DNA of 54,487 bases, taken from contig JBGAQP010000025.1 of NCBI GenBank assembly GCA_044220635.1, positions 1 to 54,487 of the forward strand. Direction: 5' to 3'. The notes under the pieces were generated by a model. That model searched no databases. It was not told the origin of the DNA and saw only the letters and a list, made by a program, of their open reading frames with translations. Shown here one piece after another: positions 1 to 9,644 of this stretch. The translations under genes were made by a program, and so were the position numbers. Source of the stretch: JBGAQP01 sp044220635. Lineage in GTDB: Bacteria > Pseudomonadota > Gammaproteobacteria > Burkholderiales > Usitatibacteraceae. Positions within the stretch are counted from its first letter, which is position 1. Every line of letters begins with the position of its first letter.

Positions 1-107
1 TTGTTGCAGACCGGCTCGGCCCCCTGGGCGCTCACCGGCGCCGACCACAGGAACGCGAGCGACAGTGCGCAGGCCGTAACCAGCTTTGCCGCAAGACGAT
101 GGTGCAT
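1..107 (-). CDS. 5' end of a Sec-exported protein, possible c-type cytochrome (partial)
   Basis: Only the first 35 codons are inside the window; the gene runs off the left edge. The ATG at 107 is preceded by a good ribosome binding site (GGGAGG on the minus strand, 112-117). The peptide has a short basic n-region, a hydrophobic core (LVTACALSLAFLWSA) and a VSA-type signal peptidase site, so export through Sec is well supported. The last visible residues are PVCN, which could open a haem-binding CxxCH motif, but the deciding bases lie outside the window. An FNR-type promoter and a structured leader sit upstream, which would suit an anaerobically induced periplasmic redox protein. That role is inference. 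Confidence 0.7.
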   Translation of the reverse strand, partial: MHHRLAAKLVTACALSLAFLWSAPVSAQGAEPVCN

Positions 108-120
108 ATTGCCTCCCAAT

Positions 121-221
121 GCGCCCGGATCCGGGGCGCTCTGTTGACCCGGTCCGGCTCCCGGCTTTCGCCGGGGGAGCGTGACCCCCACGGACTCCAT
201 CGGGGTCGGCGCTCGCCGGAC
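121..221 (-). promoter_or_regulatory. Highly structured RNA leader (three-way junction plus hairpin next to the ribosome binding site)
   Basis: Read as minus-strand RNA, this stretch folds into nested perfect helices. A 7-bp closing stem pairs 152-158 with 215-221. Inside it are a 6-bp hairpin (160-165 with 170-175) capped by GAAA, and a second arm built of 177-181/210-214 and 183-188/202-207. A separate 6-bp hairpin (121-126/134-139) ends three bases before the ribosome binding site of the exported protein. The capping loop is a GNRA tetraloop only on the minus strand, which supports that transcript. No known riboswitch class is recognised. A cis-regulatory role is inference. Confidence 0.55.
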
Positions 222-323
222 TACCGATACAACCCTTCCTTGCTGAATTGTCCCTGGCACGGATGACGGCTTTGTTCTCGAGGTGCCGCCGCGGACACAC
301 TTCGCGCCAAGTATTTAGCCGGC

Positions 324-366
324 AGGATACCCCCCGCCTCCCCCCGTCCGGTTTGATGCGGATCAA
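324..366 (-). promoter_or_regulatory. FNR/Anr-type class II promoter
   Basis: A perfect FNR-family palindrome, TTGAT-N4-ATCAA, occupies 353-366 and is centred at 359.5. On the minus strand a -10-like TATCCT lies at 324-329, giving a predicted start near 318. The box would then be centred at about -41.5, the class II activator position. The transcript would carry a leader of about 210 nt covering the structured element and then the exported protein gene. The sequence match is seen directly; the start site and oxygen control are inferred. Confidence 0.65.
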
Positions 367-425
367 TCGCGGAGGGGGGGTCGGATCAAGATACGGGGGT
401 GGGACGGGGGAGGAATGCGAAGAAG

Positions 426-502
<77 letters not shown>

Positions 503-506
503 ATCT

Positions 507-539
507 GAAAGCACAATGCCCGCGCGAAGCGGGCATTGT
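507..539 (-). terminator. Intrinsic terminator of the rpsU-yqeY-dnaG-rpoD operon
   Basis: A perfect 11-bp stem (513-523 with 529-539) has a 5-base loop. On the minus strand it is followed by GC and a short TTT run. It lies about 50 bases after the rpoD stop and just before the tRNA, so it probably ends the operon transcript and separates it from tRNA-Ile2. Confidence 0.7.
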
Positions 540-589
540 AATCGGCACCGGGGAGGCGCCGGTGTAACGTGCACCGTTACAGTGCGCGT

Positions 590-2500
<1,911 letters not shown>

Positions 2501-2531
2501 TCTCCGCCGGCGGGTTCCGGGAAAACCGGTA

Positions 2532-2540
2532 ATTATATCA
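2532..2540 (-). promoter_or_regulatory. Extended -10 promoter for rpoD
   Basis: TGATATAAT on the minus strand (a TGN extension plus a perfect TATAAT) overlaps the last bases of dnaG and lies 32 bases upstream of the rpoD GTG. No convincing -35 is seen, as is usual for extended -10 promoters. It would let rpoD be transcribed separately from rpsU-yqeY-dnaG. Confidence 0.6.
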
Positions 2541-4349
2541 AATCTTTGACCCGGCTTCCCGCGAGGAATTCCCGGACTTCGCGGCCGCGAGTCGTGTGTG
2601 GAGCTCATGGTACTCGGCTCGCTCCTCGGCGGTGGCGCTGCCGGCGTCGAGCCGCACCATGAGCTCGGCGTGCCGGCGTGCCGTCTGCTCGCCGCGCAGC
2701 CGCTCGACGAGGTCGATCACCTCGGCCTCGAGGTCCAGGTCGACGCCCTCGGCCTGCTGAAGCAGCGTCTCGCCGAGGGCCAGGTCGATCGCCCCCTGGT
2801 GCTCGCTTCCTTCGAAGTAGGCGCTCACCTGCCCGAGGGATAGCGGACCCGGCCGGGCGGCGGCAAATCCCGAGACGGCCCGCAAGGCGGCGGCCTCGGC
2901 GGTGTCGCCGGCCATGGCTTCTGGCGGGATCCGCGCGGCGAGCTCCGGCCTCCAGAGAAGACGCGCAAGGAGCTTCGTTTGCGGAGACCGCGAATGCCGC
3001 GGCGATCGCGGGGGCGGGCCGCCGGCCGGCGCGCGGCGCATCGCCGGGCCGGGCAGGAGCCGGTCGAGGTCCCCCGCCCCCAGGCCCGCCATCTCGGCCA
3101 GGCGCCGGCGAAGCAGGACCGCCAGCGCCGGCGCGGCGATCTGCGCGACGAGGGGCGCGGCCTGCGCGACGAAACGCGCCCGCCCTTCCTCGGTCTTCAT
3201 GTCAACCCGCGAGGCGAGCTCCGAGACGAGGAACTGCGACAGGGGCTTCGCCTGCTCGACCGCCTCGAGGAAGGCCGCCTTGCCGCGCGAGCGGATGTAG
3301 GTGTCCGGGTCGTCCTCGGGCGGCAGGAAGAGGAAGCTCACGGCCTTCCCGTCGGCGAGCACGGGCAGCGCCACCTCGAGCGCGCGCCAGGCGGCCTTGC
3401 GCCCGGCGGCATCGCCGTCGAAGCAGAAGACGATGTTGTCGGCGAGGCGCAGCAGCTTCGAGACGTGCGTGGGCGTGGTCGCCGTGCCGAGCGTGGCCAC
3501 GGCGTTCTCCACGCCGTGCTGAGCGAGGGCCACCACGTCCATGTAACCCTCCACCACGACCACCCGGTTCGCGTCCCGGATCGCGCGCCGCGCCTGGTAC
3601 AGGCCGTAGAGCTCGCGTCCCTTCTCGAAGAGCGGCGTCTCCGGCGAATTGAGGTACTTCGGCTCGCCTTCGCCGATCACCCGCCCCCCGAAGCCGATCA
3701 CGTTGCCGCGGCCGTCGAGGATCGGGAACATGACCCGGCCGCGGAAGCGGTCGTACCGGCGCGAGGGCTTTTCCGGCTCGCCCGGCGCGGAAGGCTCCGA
3801 ATCGATCACGAGGCCCGTGTCCTTCAGCGCCGCCGACCGGTAGTCGGGAAAGACCGCCTCGAGGTTCTGCCAGCCCTCGGGCGCGTAGCCCAGCCCGTAG
3901 CGCGCCGCGATCTCCCCGGAAAGGCCGCGCCCCTTGAGGTAGTCGACCGCCTCGCGCGAATTCTTCAGCTGCGCGCGGTAGTAGTTGAGCGCCTCCATCA
4001 TCATCGCCCCGAGCCCGGGCGCCTTCGCGCCGGCGCCCGGCCGCTCGCCGCGCTCGCGGGTCTCGGGCACGGCGAGCCCGACGGTCTCGGCGAGCGCGCG
4101 GATCGCGTCCGGGTAGGAGAGCCCCGAGTACTCCATGAGGAAGCCGATCGCGTTGCCGTGCGCCCCGCAACCGAAGCAGTGGTAGAACTGCTTCGAGGGG
4201 CTCACCGTGAACGACGGCGTCTTCTCGTTGTGGAAGGGGCAGCAGGCGGAGTAGTTGGCGCCGGCCTTGCGCAGCTTCACGTACCGGTCGACCACGTCGA
4301 CGATGTCGACGCGCCCGAGCAGGTTCTGGATGAAGTCCTGCGGGATCAT
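2538..4349 (-). CDS. dnaG: DNA primase (DnaG)
   Basis: Synthesises RNA primers at the replication fork. 603 residues, normal for the family. The N-terminal zinc-binding domain is intact (YSACCPFHNEKTPSF followed by YHCFGCGAHG). The TOPRIM catalytic core follows (VVVEGYMDVVAL and FCFDGDAAGRKA), and the C-terminal helicase-binding region is lower in conservation and rich in Ala and Arg. It lies between yqeY and rpoD in the classical rpsU-dnaG-rpoD order, with 37 bases to the rpoD start. Confidence 0.97.
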   Translation of the reverse strand: MIPQDFIQNLLGRVDIVDVVDRYVKLRKAGANYSACCPFHNEKTPSFTVSPSKQFYHCFGCGAHGNAIGFLMEYSGLSYPDAIRALAETVGLAVPETRERGERPGAGAKAPGLGAMMMEALNYYRAQLKNSREAVDYLKGRGLSGEIAARYGLGYAPEGWQNLEAVFPDYRSAALKDTGLVIDSEPSAPGEPEKPSRRYDRFRGRVMFPILDGRGNVIGFGGRVIGEGEPKYLNSPETPLFEKGRELYGLYQARRAIRDANRVVVVEGYMDVVALAQHGVENAVATLGTATTPTHVSKLLRLADNIVFCFDGDAAGRKAAWRALEVALPVLADGKAVSFLFLPPEDDPDTYIRSRGKAAFLEAVEQAKPLSQFLVSELASRVDMKTEEGRARFVAQAAPLVAQIAAPALAVLLRRRLAEMAGLGAGDLDRLLPGPAMRRAPAGGPPPRSPRHSRSPQTKLLARLLWRPELAARIPPEAMAGDTAEAAALRAVSGFAAARPGPLSLGQVSAYFEGSEHQGAIDLALGETLLQQAEGVDLDLEAEVIDLVERLRGEQTARRHAELMVRLDAGSATAEERAEYHELHTRLAAAKSGNSSREAGSKI

Positions 4350-4376
4350 GCGGGGATTATAGGCCCCCGCCAGGGC

Positions 4377-4823
4377 TCAGCCGGCGAGCTTCGCCTTGAC
4401 CATCGAGGACACCGCGCCCATGTCCGCGCGGCCGGCGACGCGGGGCTTCACGAGCCCCATCACCTTGCCCATGTCGGAGGGCGCGCGCGCCCCCGATGTC
4501 GCGATCGCCTCGGCGACGATCGCATCGATCTCGGCCGGGGAGAGCGGCTGCGGCAGGTAGCCTTGGAGGACGCCGACCTCGAACTTCTCCTTGTCGGCGA
4601 GGTCCTGGCGGCCCGCCTGCTCGAACTGCGCGATCGAGTCCCTGCGCTGCTTGAGCATCTTCTCGACCACCGCGATCACGCCCGCGTCGTCGAGCGTGAT
4701 GCGCTCGTCGACCTCGCGCTGCTTCACCGCGGCGAGCATCAGGCGCAGGGCCGCGAGGCGCTCGGCCTCGCGCGCCTTCATCGCGACCTTCAGGTCTTCG
4801 TTCAGCTTTTCGCGCAGGGCCAT
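4377..4823 (-). CDS. YqeY/GatB-tail domain protein
   Basis: 148 residues from the ATG at 4823 (MALREKLNEDLK...). The all-helical YqeY family resembles the tail domain of the amidotransferase subunit GatB and is often encoded between rpsU and dnaG. The C-terminal DMGKVMGLVKPRVAGRADM stretch is typical. Biochemical role is poorly defined; a tRNA-linked role is suggested by the GatB resemblance only. An upstream in-frame ATG at 4889 would add a Pro/Arg-rich tail unlike the family and is not used. Confidence 0.9.
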   Translation of the reverse strand: MALREKLNEDLKVAMKAREAERLAALRLMLAAVKQREVDERITLDDAGVIAVVEKMLKQRRDSIAQFEQAGRQDLADKEKFEVGVLQGYLPQPLSPAEIDAIVAEAIATSGARAPSDMGKVMGLVKPRVAGRADMGAVSSMVKAKLAG

Positions 4824-4902
4824 GGGCAGTCCCCGAAATGGCCGCGGCGAGCGGGGCTCGGGGCCCGGCTCGCCGCGGGGAATGGACACGTCCGGCCGGT
4901 TC

Positions 4903-5115
4903 TCAGTACAGCTTCGGCGGGAGCATTTGCGCGCGCATGCGCTTGTAGCGGCGCTTCACCGCCGCGGCATGCTTGCGCTTGCGCTCGGCGGTGGGCTTCT
5001 CGTAGAACTCGCGCGCGCGCAGTTCCGTGAGGAGCCCCGTCTTCTCGACGGCGCGCTTGAAGCGGCGAAGCGCAACGTCGAAAGGCTCGTTTTCCTTGAC
5101 TCGGATGGTCGGCAT
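4903..5115 (-). CDS. rpsU: 30S ribosomal protein S21
   Basis: 70 residues, full length for bS21, starting MPTIRVKENEPFDVALRRFK and ending in the basic RRYKRMRAQMLPPKLY tail. The protein binds the platform of the small ribosomal subunit near the anti-Shine-Dalgarno. It is the first gene of the operon with yqeY, dnaG and rpoD and is divergent from tsaD. Confidence 0.97.
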   Translation of the reverse strand: MPTIRVKENEPFDVALRRFKRAVEKTGLLTELRAREFYEKPTAERKRKHAAAVKRRYKRMRAQMLPPKLY

Positions 5116-5154
5116 GGGGCGCGTTCTCGAACTCTCGGTTTCCGAAAACCCAGC

Positions 5155-5163
5155 ATAATATCA
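5155..5163 (-). promoter_or_regulatory. Extended -10 promoter of the rpsU operon
   Basis: TGATATTAT on the minus strand (TGN plus a five-of-six TATAAT), 40 bases upstream of the rpsU ATG, in the intergenic space shared with the divergent tsaD. The -35 position reads TTTTCC on the minus strand, a weak match. Confidence 0.55.
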
Positions 5164-5215
5164 GCCTTCTGCACTCCGGAAAAGGGCCCGCTCGATCCTC
5201 GGGCCAACCCGCGCC

Positions 5216-6247
5216 TTGCTGATCCTCGGCATCGAGACCTCCTGCGACGAGACCGGCGTGGCGATCTACGACACGCGCGACGGGCTCCTCGGCGAGGCCC
5301 TGCACTCCCAGGTCGACCTCCACGCCGTGTATGGCGGGGTCGTGCCCGAGCTCGCCTCGCGCGACCACGTGCGCCGGCTCCTGCCGCTTGCCCGCGACGC
5401 CCTCGCGCAGGCCGGCCGCGGCCTGGACGAGGTCGACCTGATCGCGTACACGCAGGGGCCGGGGCTCGCGGGCGCTCTCCTCGTGGGCGCCTCGGTCGCC
5501 GCCGGCCTCGGGCTCGCCCTGGGCAAGCCCGTGGCCGGCATCCACCACCTCGAGGGACACCTGCTCTCGCCCCTGCTCGCCGAGCCGCGGCCCGCGTTCC
5601 CCTTCGTCGCCCTGCTCGTCTCCGGGGGGCACACCCAGCTCATGCGAGTCGACGGCGTCGGCGACTACGCGCTGCTCGGCGAGACCCAGGACGACGCCGC
5701 CGGCGAGGCGTTCGACAAGACCGCGAGCCTGCTCGGCCTCGGCTATCCGGGGGGACCCGCGCTCGCCGCGCTCGCCGCGCGCGGCCGGCCCGGGGCGCAC
5801 GCCTTTCCTCGTCCCATGATCGCGAGCGGCGACCTCGATTTCAGCTTCAGCGGCCTGAAGACGGCGGCGCTCACCCTCGTGCGGCGCGAAGCGGCGCTCG
5901 ACGAGGCGGCGCGCGCGGACATCGCGGCCTCCTTCCAGGAAGCGGTCATCGACGTCCTGGTCGCCAAGTGCCTGCAGGCCCTCGACCGCGAGGGCCTGGA
6001 CCGGCTGGTGGTCGCCGGGGGCGTGGGAGCGAACGCGCGGCTTCGCGAGCGGATTTCGACCGAGGCGACCGAGCGCGGGGCGCGCGTCTACTTCCCGCCG
6101 CCGCGCCTTTGCACGGACAACGGGGCGATGATCGCCTTCGCGGCCGCGCTCAAGTACCCGGAAGGTGCGACCGGAGAGGCGGGATTCGAGGTGAGGCCGC
6201 GCTGGGACCTGGCGCAGGCTGCCGTTCAGTCCACGCCGCGCCGGTAG
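5216..6247 (+). CDS. tsaD: tRNA N6-adenosine threonylcarbamoyltransferase TsaD
   Basis: Transfers the threonylcarbamoyl group onto A37 of ANN-reading tRNAs, with TsaB and TsaE. 343 residues starting at a TTG (LILGIETSCDETGVAIYD), the only family-consistent start. ASKHA-fold motifs are present: the N-terminal phosphate loop, the metal-binding pair in GIHHLEGHL, LLVSGGHTQL, and LCTDNGAMIAF near the C-terminus. It is divergent from rpsU, a common betaproteobacterial arrangement. The last 22 bases overlap the convergent DUF4124 gene. Confidence 0.95.
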   Translation: MLILGIETSCDETGVAIYDTRDGLLGEALHSQVDLHAVYGGVVPELASRDHVRRLLPLARDALAQAGRGLDEVDLIAYTQGPGLAGALLVGASVAAGLGLALGKPVAGIHHLEGHLLSPLLAEPRPAFPFVALLVSGGHTQLMRVDGVGDYALLGETQDDAAGEAFDKTASLLGLGYPGGPALAALAARGRPGAHAFPRPMIASGDLDFSFSGLKTAALTLVRREAALDEAARADIAASFQEAVIDVLVAKCLQALDREGLDRLVVAGGVGANARLRERISTEATERGARVYFPPPRLCTDNGAMIAFAAALKYPEGATGEAGFEVRPRWDLAQAAVQSTPRR

Positions 6248-6846
6248 GCGTATTCGGCCGCTTCCACTTCCGCTTCGGCGAGGCGGACGGCTTCCTCGAG
6301 GGATTTCTGGCGGTCGAAGAAATCGGAGCCCGGCACGCGGGTGGGACAGATCCACACGTCGCGCCCGTCGGTTCCCTTCTGCCGCATGCACGTGGGCCGG
6401 GGGCCCGGGGTCCCGGGCTTCGCGCCGCTCGCGTCGAAGCGTTGCTGGATCGTCTGCCACTCCCCGTCGCGCGGCTCGCTGCCTTCGGCGAGCGCCAGCT
6501 TCGCCGCGGCGAGTTTCGCTCGCGCGCTCTCGAGCGCCGCGGCGAGCTCCAGGCGGCGGGCTTTGCGCTGCTCGTTGATCTCGCTGCCGGGTGACTGCGC
6601 GGACGCACCCGACGCGGGTCCCGCCGGAGCGCCGCCGATCGCGTTGGTCTGCGGGTCGGTATCGATGCGCGTCACTTCGCCGTCGAAACCTTTCGGGACG
6701 CGGTCGGCGTACGTGACCTTGCCGTCCTTGCCGACGAGCTTGTAGAGCGCCTGCCCGGCGGCGGGAACGGCGACCAGGCTCGCGAGCGCGAACGCCGCCG
6801 CGGCCAGCCGGAGGGCCGTGAGGCTAACGCGCCTCGCGTTCGGCAC
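6226..6846 (-). CDS. DUF4124 domain exported protein (copy 1)
   Basis: 206 residues with a signal peptide (LRLAAAAFALASLVAVPAAG) followed directly by the DUF4124 signature ALYKLVGKDGKVTYADRVPK. After a Gly/Ala/Ser linker comes a charged helical stretch (EINEQRKARRLELAAALESA) and a C-terminal part with two cysteines (PTCMR, VWICP) that could form a disulfide. DUF4124 proteins are envelope proteins of unknown function. It overlaps the upstream paralogue by 23 bases and the convergent tsaD by 22. Confidence 0.85.
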   Translation of the reverse strand: MPNARRVSLTALRLAAAAFALASLVAVPAAGQALYKLVGKDGKVTYADRVPKGFDGEVTRIDTDPQTNAIGGAPAGPASGASAQSPGSEINEQRKARRLELAAALESARAKLAAAKLALAEGSEPRDGEWQTIQQRFDASGAKPGTPGPRPTCMRQKGTDGRDVWICPTRVPGSDFFDRQKSLEEAVRLAEAEVEAAEYAYRRGVD

Positions 6847-7327
6847 GATCCACTTCCTCCTCGGCCGCCTTCACGTTCTCCTCGAGCGCCTTCAGCCGCG
6901 CCTCGTAGGCCTCGGTGGGCACCGGACGTGCCCCACCGCCCACCTTGCCGAGCCAGGTGATCTCTCCCTCGCGGGGGTTCTCGCGGGCATCGGCGAGTTC
7001 CTTGCGCGCCGCCTCGAGCCGCTCGCGAGCGTTCTTCACGCGCTCCTCGGCGCCTTCGCGTTTCACGCGCGCCTCCTCGAGCGTGGGCTTCGCCCCCTCG
7101 CCCTTCGCGGGTGCCGCCTTGGGAAACGTGGCGATGTTGGCCTTCGGGTCGATCGTCATCGGGATCACCTGCCCGTCGAAGTCCTTCGGCGGCTTCTCGG
7201 CATAGGTGACCTTGCCGTTCTTGTCGATCAGCTTGTACAGCGTCTGTGCCGCCGCGGGCGCAGCGATGATGGCGATCGCCGCGACCGCGAAGGCGGCGGC
7301 GACGGCGAGGGAGAGTTTTCGGGGCAT
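6824..7327 (-). CDS. DUF4124 domain exported protein (copy 2)
   Basis: 167 residues from the ATG at 7327 (MPRKLSLAVAAAFAVAAIAI...). Signal peptide, then the DUF4124 core TLYKLIDKNGKVTYAEKPPK, then two long charged helices (EEARVKREGAEERVKNARER and KALEENVKAAEEEVDRAE) likely to form a coiled coil. Paralogue of the next gene, which it overlaps, so the two probably arose by tandem duplication. It lacks the C-terminal cysteine pair of copy 1. Function unknown. Confidence 0.85.
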   Translation of the reverse strand: MPRKLSLAVAAAFAVAAIAIIAAPAAAQTLYKLIDKNGKVTYAEKPPKDFDGQVIPMTIDPKANIATFPKAAPAKGEGAKPTLEEARVKREGAEERVKNARERLEAARKELADARENPREGEITWLGKVGGGARPVPTEAYEARLKALEENVKAAEEEVDRAEREAR

Positions 7328-7338
7328 CGGGGATTCCT

Positions 7339-8103
7339 TCAGGCCGCCTCGGCGCGCCGGACGGCGCAGACCGGGCAATGGGGATCGCGCGCGAGCCTCA
7401 CCTCATGCCAGCGTGCGGCGAGCGCATCGAAGAGCAGCAGCCGACCCGCGAGCGATGTCCCGATGCCGGCGACGAGCTTGATCGCCTCCATCGCCTGCAT
7501 CGTGCCGACCACGCCCACGAGCGGCGCGAACACACCCAGGGTCGCGCAGCGCTCCTCGGTCGCCTCGCCCGATTCCGGAAAGAGGCAGTGGTAGCACGGG
7601 CCGCCGGACTGGCGCAGGTCGAACACCGACACTTGCCCGTCGAAGCGGATCCCGGCGCCGGAGACGAGGGGCCTGCGCCCGGCCACGCAGGCGCGGTTGA
7701 GCGCATGCCGGGTCGCGAAATTGTCCGAGCAATCGAGGACGACATCCGCATCGCGCACGAGCCCCATGAGCCGTTCGGGACCGGCACGCTCTTCGAGCGG
7801 CGCGATGCGCACGTCGGGATTGAGGGTGGCGAGCGTGGCGGCTGCGGAGGAGGCCTTCGGTCGGCCGATGGCATCGAGCCGGTGCACGATCTGGCGCTGG
7901 AGGTTGTTGAGCTCGACGCGGTCGCCGTCGCAGATCGTGATCCGGCCGAGGCCGCTCGAGGCGAGGTAGAGCAGCGCCGGGGAACCCAACCCCCCCGCGC
8001 CGACGACGAGCGCGTGGGCGGCGAGCAGGCGCTCCTGCGCGTCCTCGCCGAATTCGTTCAGGAGCAGGTGCCGGCTGTAGCGAAGCCGCTGCTGGTCGTC
8101 CAC
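7339..8103 (-). CDS. moeB: MoeB/ThiF/HesA-type sulfur-carrier adenylyltransferase
   Basis: Activates the C-terminal Gly-Gly of a MoaD- or ThiS-like sulfur carrier by adenylation. 254 residues. Visible features are the nucleotide loop VVGAGGLGSPALLYLASSG, the D-N-N-L-Q-R-Q block (VELNNLQRQIVH), the conserved DCSDNFATR, a conserved Cys region (ERCATLGVFAP), and zinc ligands in CYHC and CPVC. Whether molybdopterin or thiamine is served cannot be told here. It follows ctp on the same strand. Confidence 0.88.
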   Translation of the reverse strand: MDDQQRLRYSRHLLLNEFGEDAQERLLAAHALVVGAGGLGSPALLYLASSGLGRITICDGDRVELNNLQRQIVHRLDAIGRPKASSAAATLATLNPDVRIAPLEERAGPERLMGLVRDADVVLDCSDNFATRHALNRACVAGRRPLVSGAGIRFDGQVSVFDLRQSGGPCYHCLFPESGEATEERCATLGVFAPLVGVVGTMQAMEAIKLVAGIGTSLAGRLLLFDALAARWHEVRLARDPHCPVCAVRRAEAA

Positions 8104-8134
8104 GGGAGCGGGGGCGCCGGCTTCGCGGCCGCCA

Positions 8135-9577
8135 TCACTTCGCGGCCGCGGTCGTGAGCGGCAGGCCCTTCAGGTGGTCGAGCGCGGCCTTGAGCTGGAC
8201 GTCTTCCTTTTTCGCGTCCTTCGCGTCGGGCTTGGCGCCGGCCTTGGGCGCGGCCTGCGGGGCGGCCGAGGGCGCGGTGGCGCCGACTCCCGCGGCCCCG
8301 GCGATCGCCTTGTCCGCCTTCGCAGGCTTCGCGCCGGCCTTGGCCGCGGCCTTGCCCTCGCCTTCGCCGGCGAGGTGGTGCTGGAGGTCGGCCTCGCGCA
8401 GCACGAGGCGCGTCTCGGAGGCGTCCTCGACGACGAGGTCGGGGGCGATGCCCTTGGCCTGGATGGAGCGGCCGCCCGGTGTGTAGTAGCGCGCCGTGGT
8501 GAGCTTCACCGCCTGGTTGTTGGGCAGCGGCAGGATCGTCTGCACCGAACCCTTGCCGAAGGTCTGCGTGCCGATGATGGTGGCGCGCTTGTGGTCCTGC
8601 AGGGCGCCGGCGACGATCTCGGAGGCCGAGGCGGAGGCCCCGTTCACGAGCACCACGAGCGGAACGGACTTGGCCGCGGCGGGCAGCTTCGAGAGGTAGT
8701 CTTCCTTGAAGGCGCCGCGGACGTAGTTCTCCTTGCTCGCCGTGAGCCGCATCTTCGCGTCCTCGGTGCGCCCGTCGGTGTAGACGACGAGGGAACCCTT
8801 GGGCAGAAACGCGGCGGAGACGGCGACGGCCGAATTGAGGAGCCCGCCGGGGTTGAGGCGCAGGTCGAGCACGAGGCCCTTGAGCTCCCCGCCCGACTGC
8901 TTGTAGAGGTCGTTCACGGCCTGGACGAGGTTCTCGCCCGTGTGTTCCTGGAACTGGGTGATGCGCACCACGGCGTAGCCCGGCTCGAGGATGCGCGCCT
9001 TCACGCTCTTCACGCGGATCACGTCGCGGCGCAGCGTGAAGTCGAGGGGTTGCGCCTCGCCCTTGCGCAGCACCGTGATCTTCACCTCGGTGTTGGGCTT
9101 GCCGCGCATCTTCTTCACCGCGTCGCTCAGGCTGATGCCCTTGAGCGAGACGTCGTCGAGCTTGATGATGAGGTCGCCCGCCTTGACCCCGGCCCGGTAG
9201 GCCGGCGTGTCCTCGATCGGCGCCACCACCTTCACGAAGCCGTCCTCGGCGCCCACCTCGATGCCCAGCCCCCCGAATTCGCCCTGGGTGCCGACCTGCA
9301 GGTCGCGGTAGGCCTCCTGGTCGAGGAAGGCCGAGTGCGGGTCGAGCCCCGTGAGCATGCCGTTGATGGCTTCCTTGAGGAGCTTCTTGTCCTCGACGGG
9401 CTCGACGTAGTCGCTCTTGATGCGGCCGAAGACCTCGCTGAACAACCGCAGGTCGTCCACCGGCAGCTGGAGGGAGGAGGCCTGCCGGTCGGCGACGGCG
9501 GAGAAGTGCAGGCTCGCCGCGACACCGAGCGCCGCGCCGAGCACCACGAGACCGGCCTGCTGGAACTTGTTCGCCAT
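8135..9577 (-). CDS. C-terminal processing protease (S41 family)
   Basis: 480 residues from the ATG at 9577, with an N-terminal signal anchor (AGLVVLGAALGVAASLHF), a PDZ domain (YRAGVKAGDLIIKLDDVSL) and the S41 catalytic core. The nucleophile is in NGASASASE and the general-base Lys in TFGKGSVQT. The C-terminal part contains an Ala/Lys/Pro-rich low-complexity segment of about 60 residues, probably a flexible tail. It lies between envC and moeB; Ctp next to envC and gpmA is a recurring proteobacterial arrangement linked to cell-envelope maintenance. Family alternatives are ctpA or prc. Confidence 0.93.
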   Translation of the reverse strand: MANKFQQAGLVVLGAALGVAASLHFSAVADRQASSLQLPVDDLRLFSEVFGRIKSDYVEPVEDKKLLKEAINGMLTGLDPHSAFLDQEAYRDLQVGTQGEFGGLGIEVGAEDGFVKVVAPIEDTPAYRAGVKAGDLIIKLDDVSLKGISLSDAVKKMRGKPNTEVKITVLRKGEAQPLDFTLRRDVIRVKSVKARILEPGYAVVRITQFQEHTGENLVQAVNDLYKQSGGELKGLVLDLRLNPGGLLNSAVAVSAAFLPKGSLVVYTDGRTEDAKMRLTASKENYVRGAFKEDYLSKLPAAAKSVPLVVLVNGASASASEIVAGALQDHKRATIIGTQTFGKGSVQTILPLPNNQAVKLTTARYYTPGGRSIQAKGIAPDLVVEDASETRLVLREADLQHHLAGEGEGKAAAKAGAKPAKADKAIAGAAGVGATAPSAAPQAAPKAGAKPDAKDAKKEDVQLKAALDHLKGLPLTTAAAK

Positions 9578-9644
9578 CTTCGCCACCCTGCCCCCTGCCG
9601 GGGCCGCCTGCCGGGAGGATCTCCCGGGAAGAACCGGGGGCGTT

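Noticed and set aside
121..221. c-di-GMP (GEMM), SAH, cobalamin or Mn riboswitch as identity of the leader
   Set aside because: None of the conserved core strings of these classes is found, although the fold is riboswitch-like. Left unnamed.
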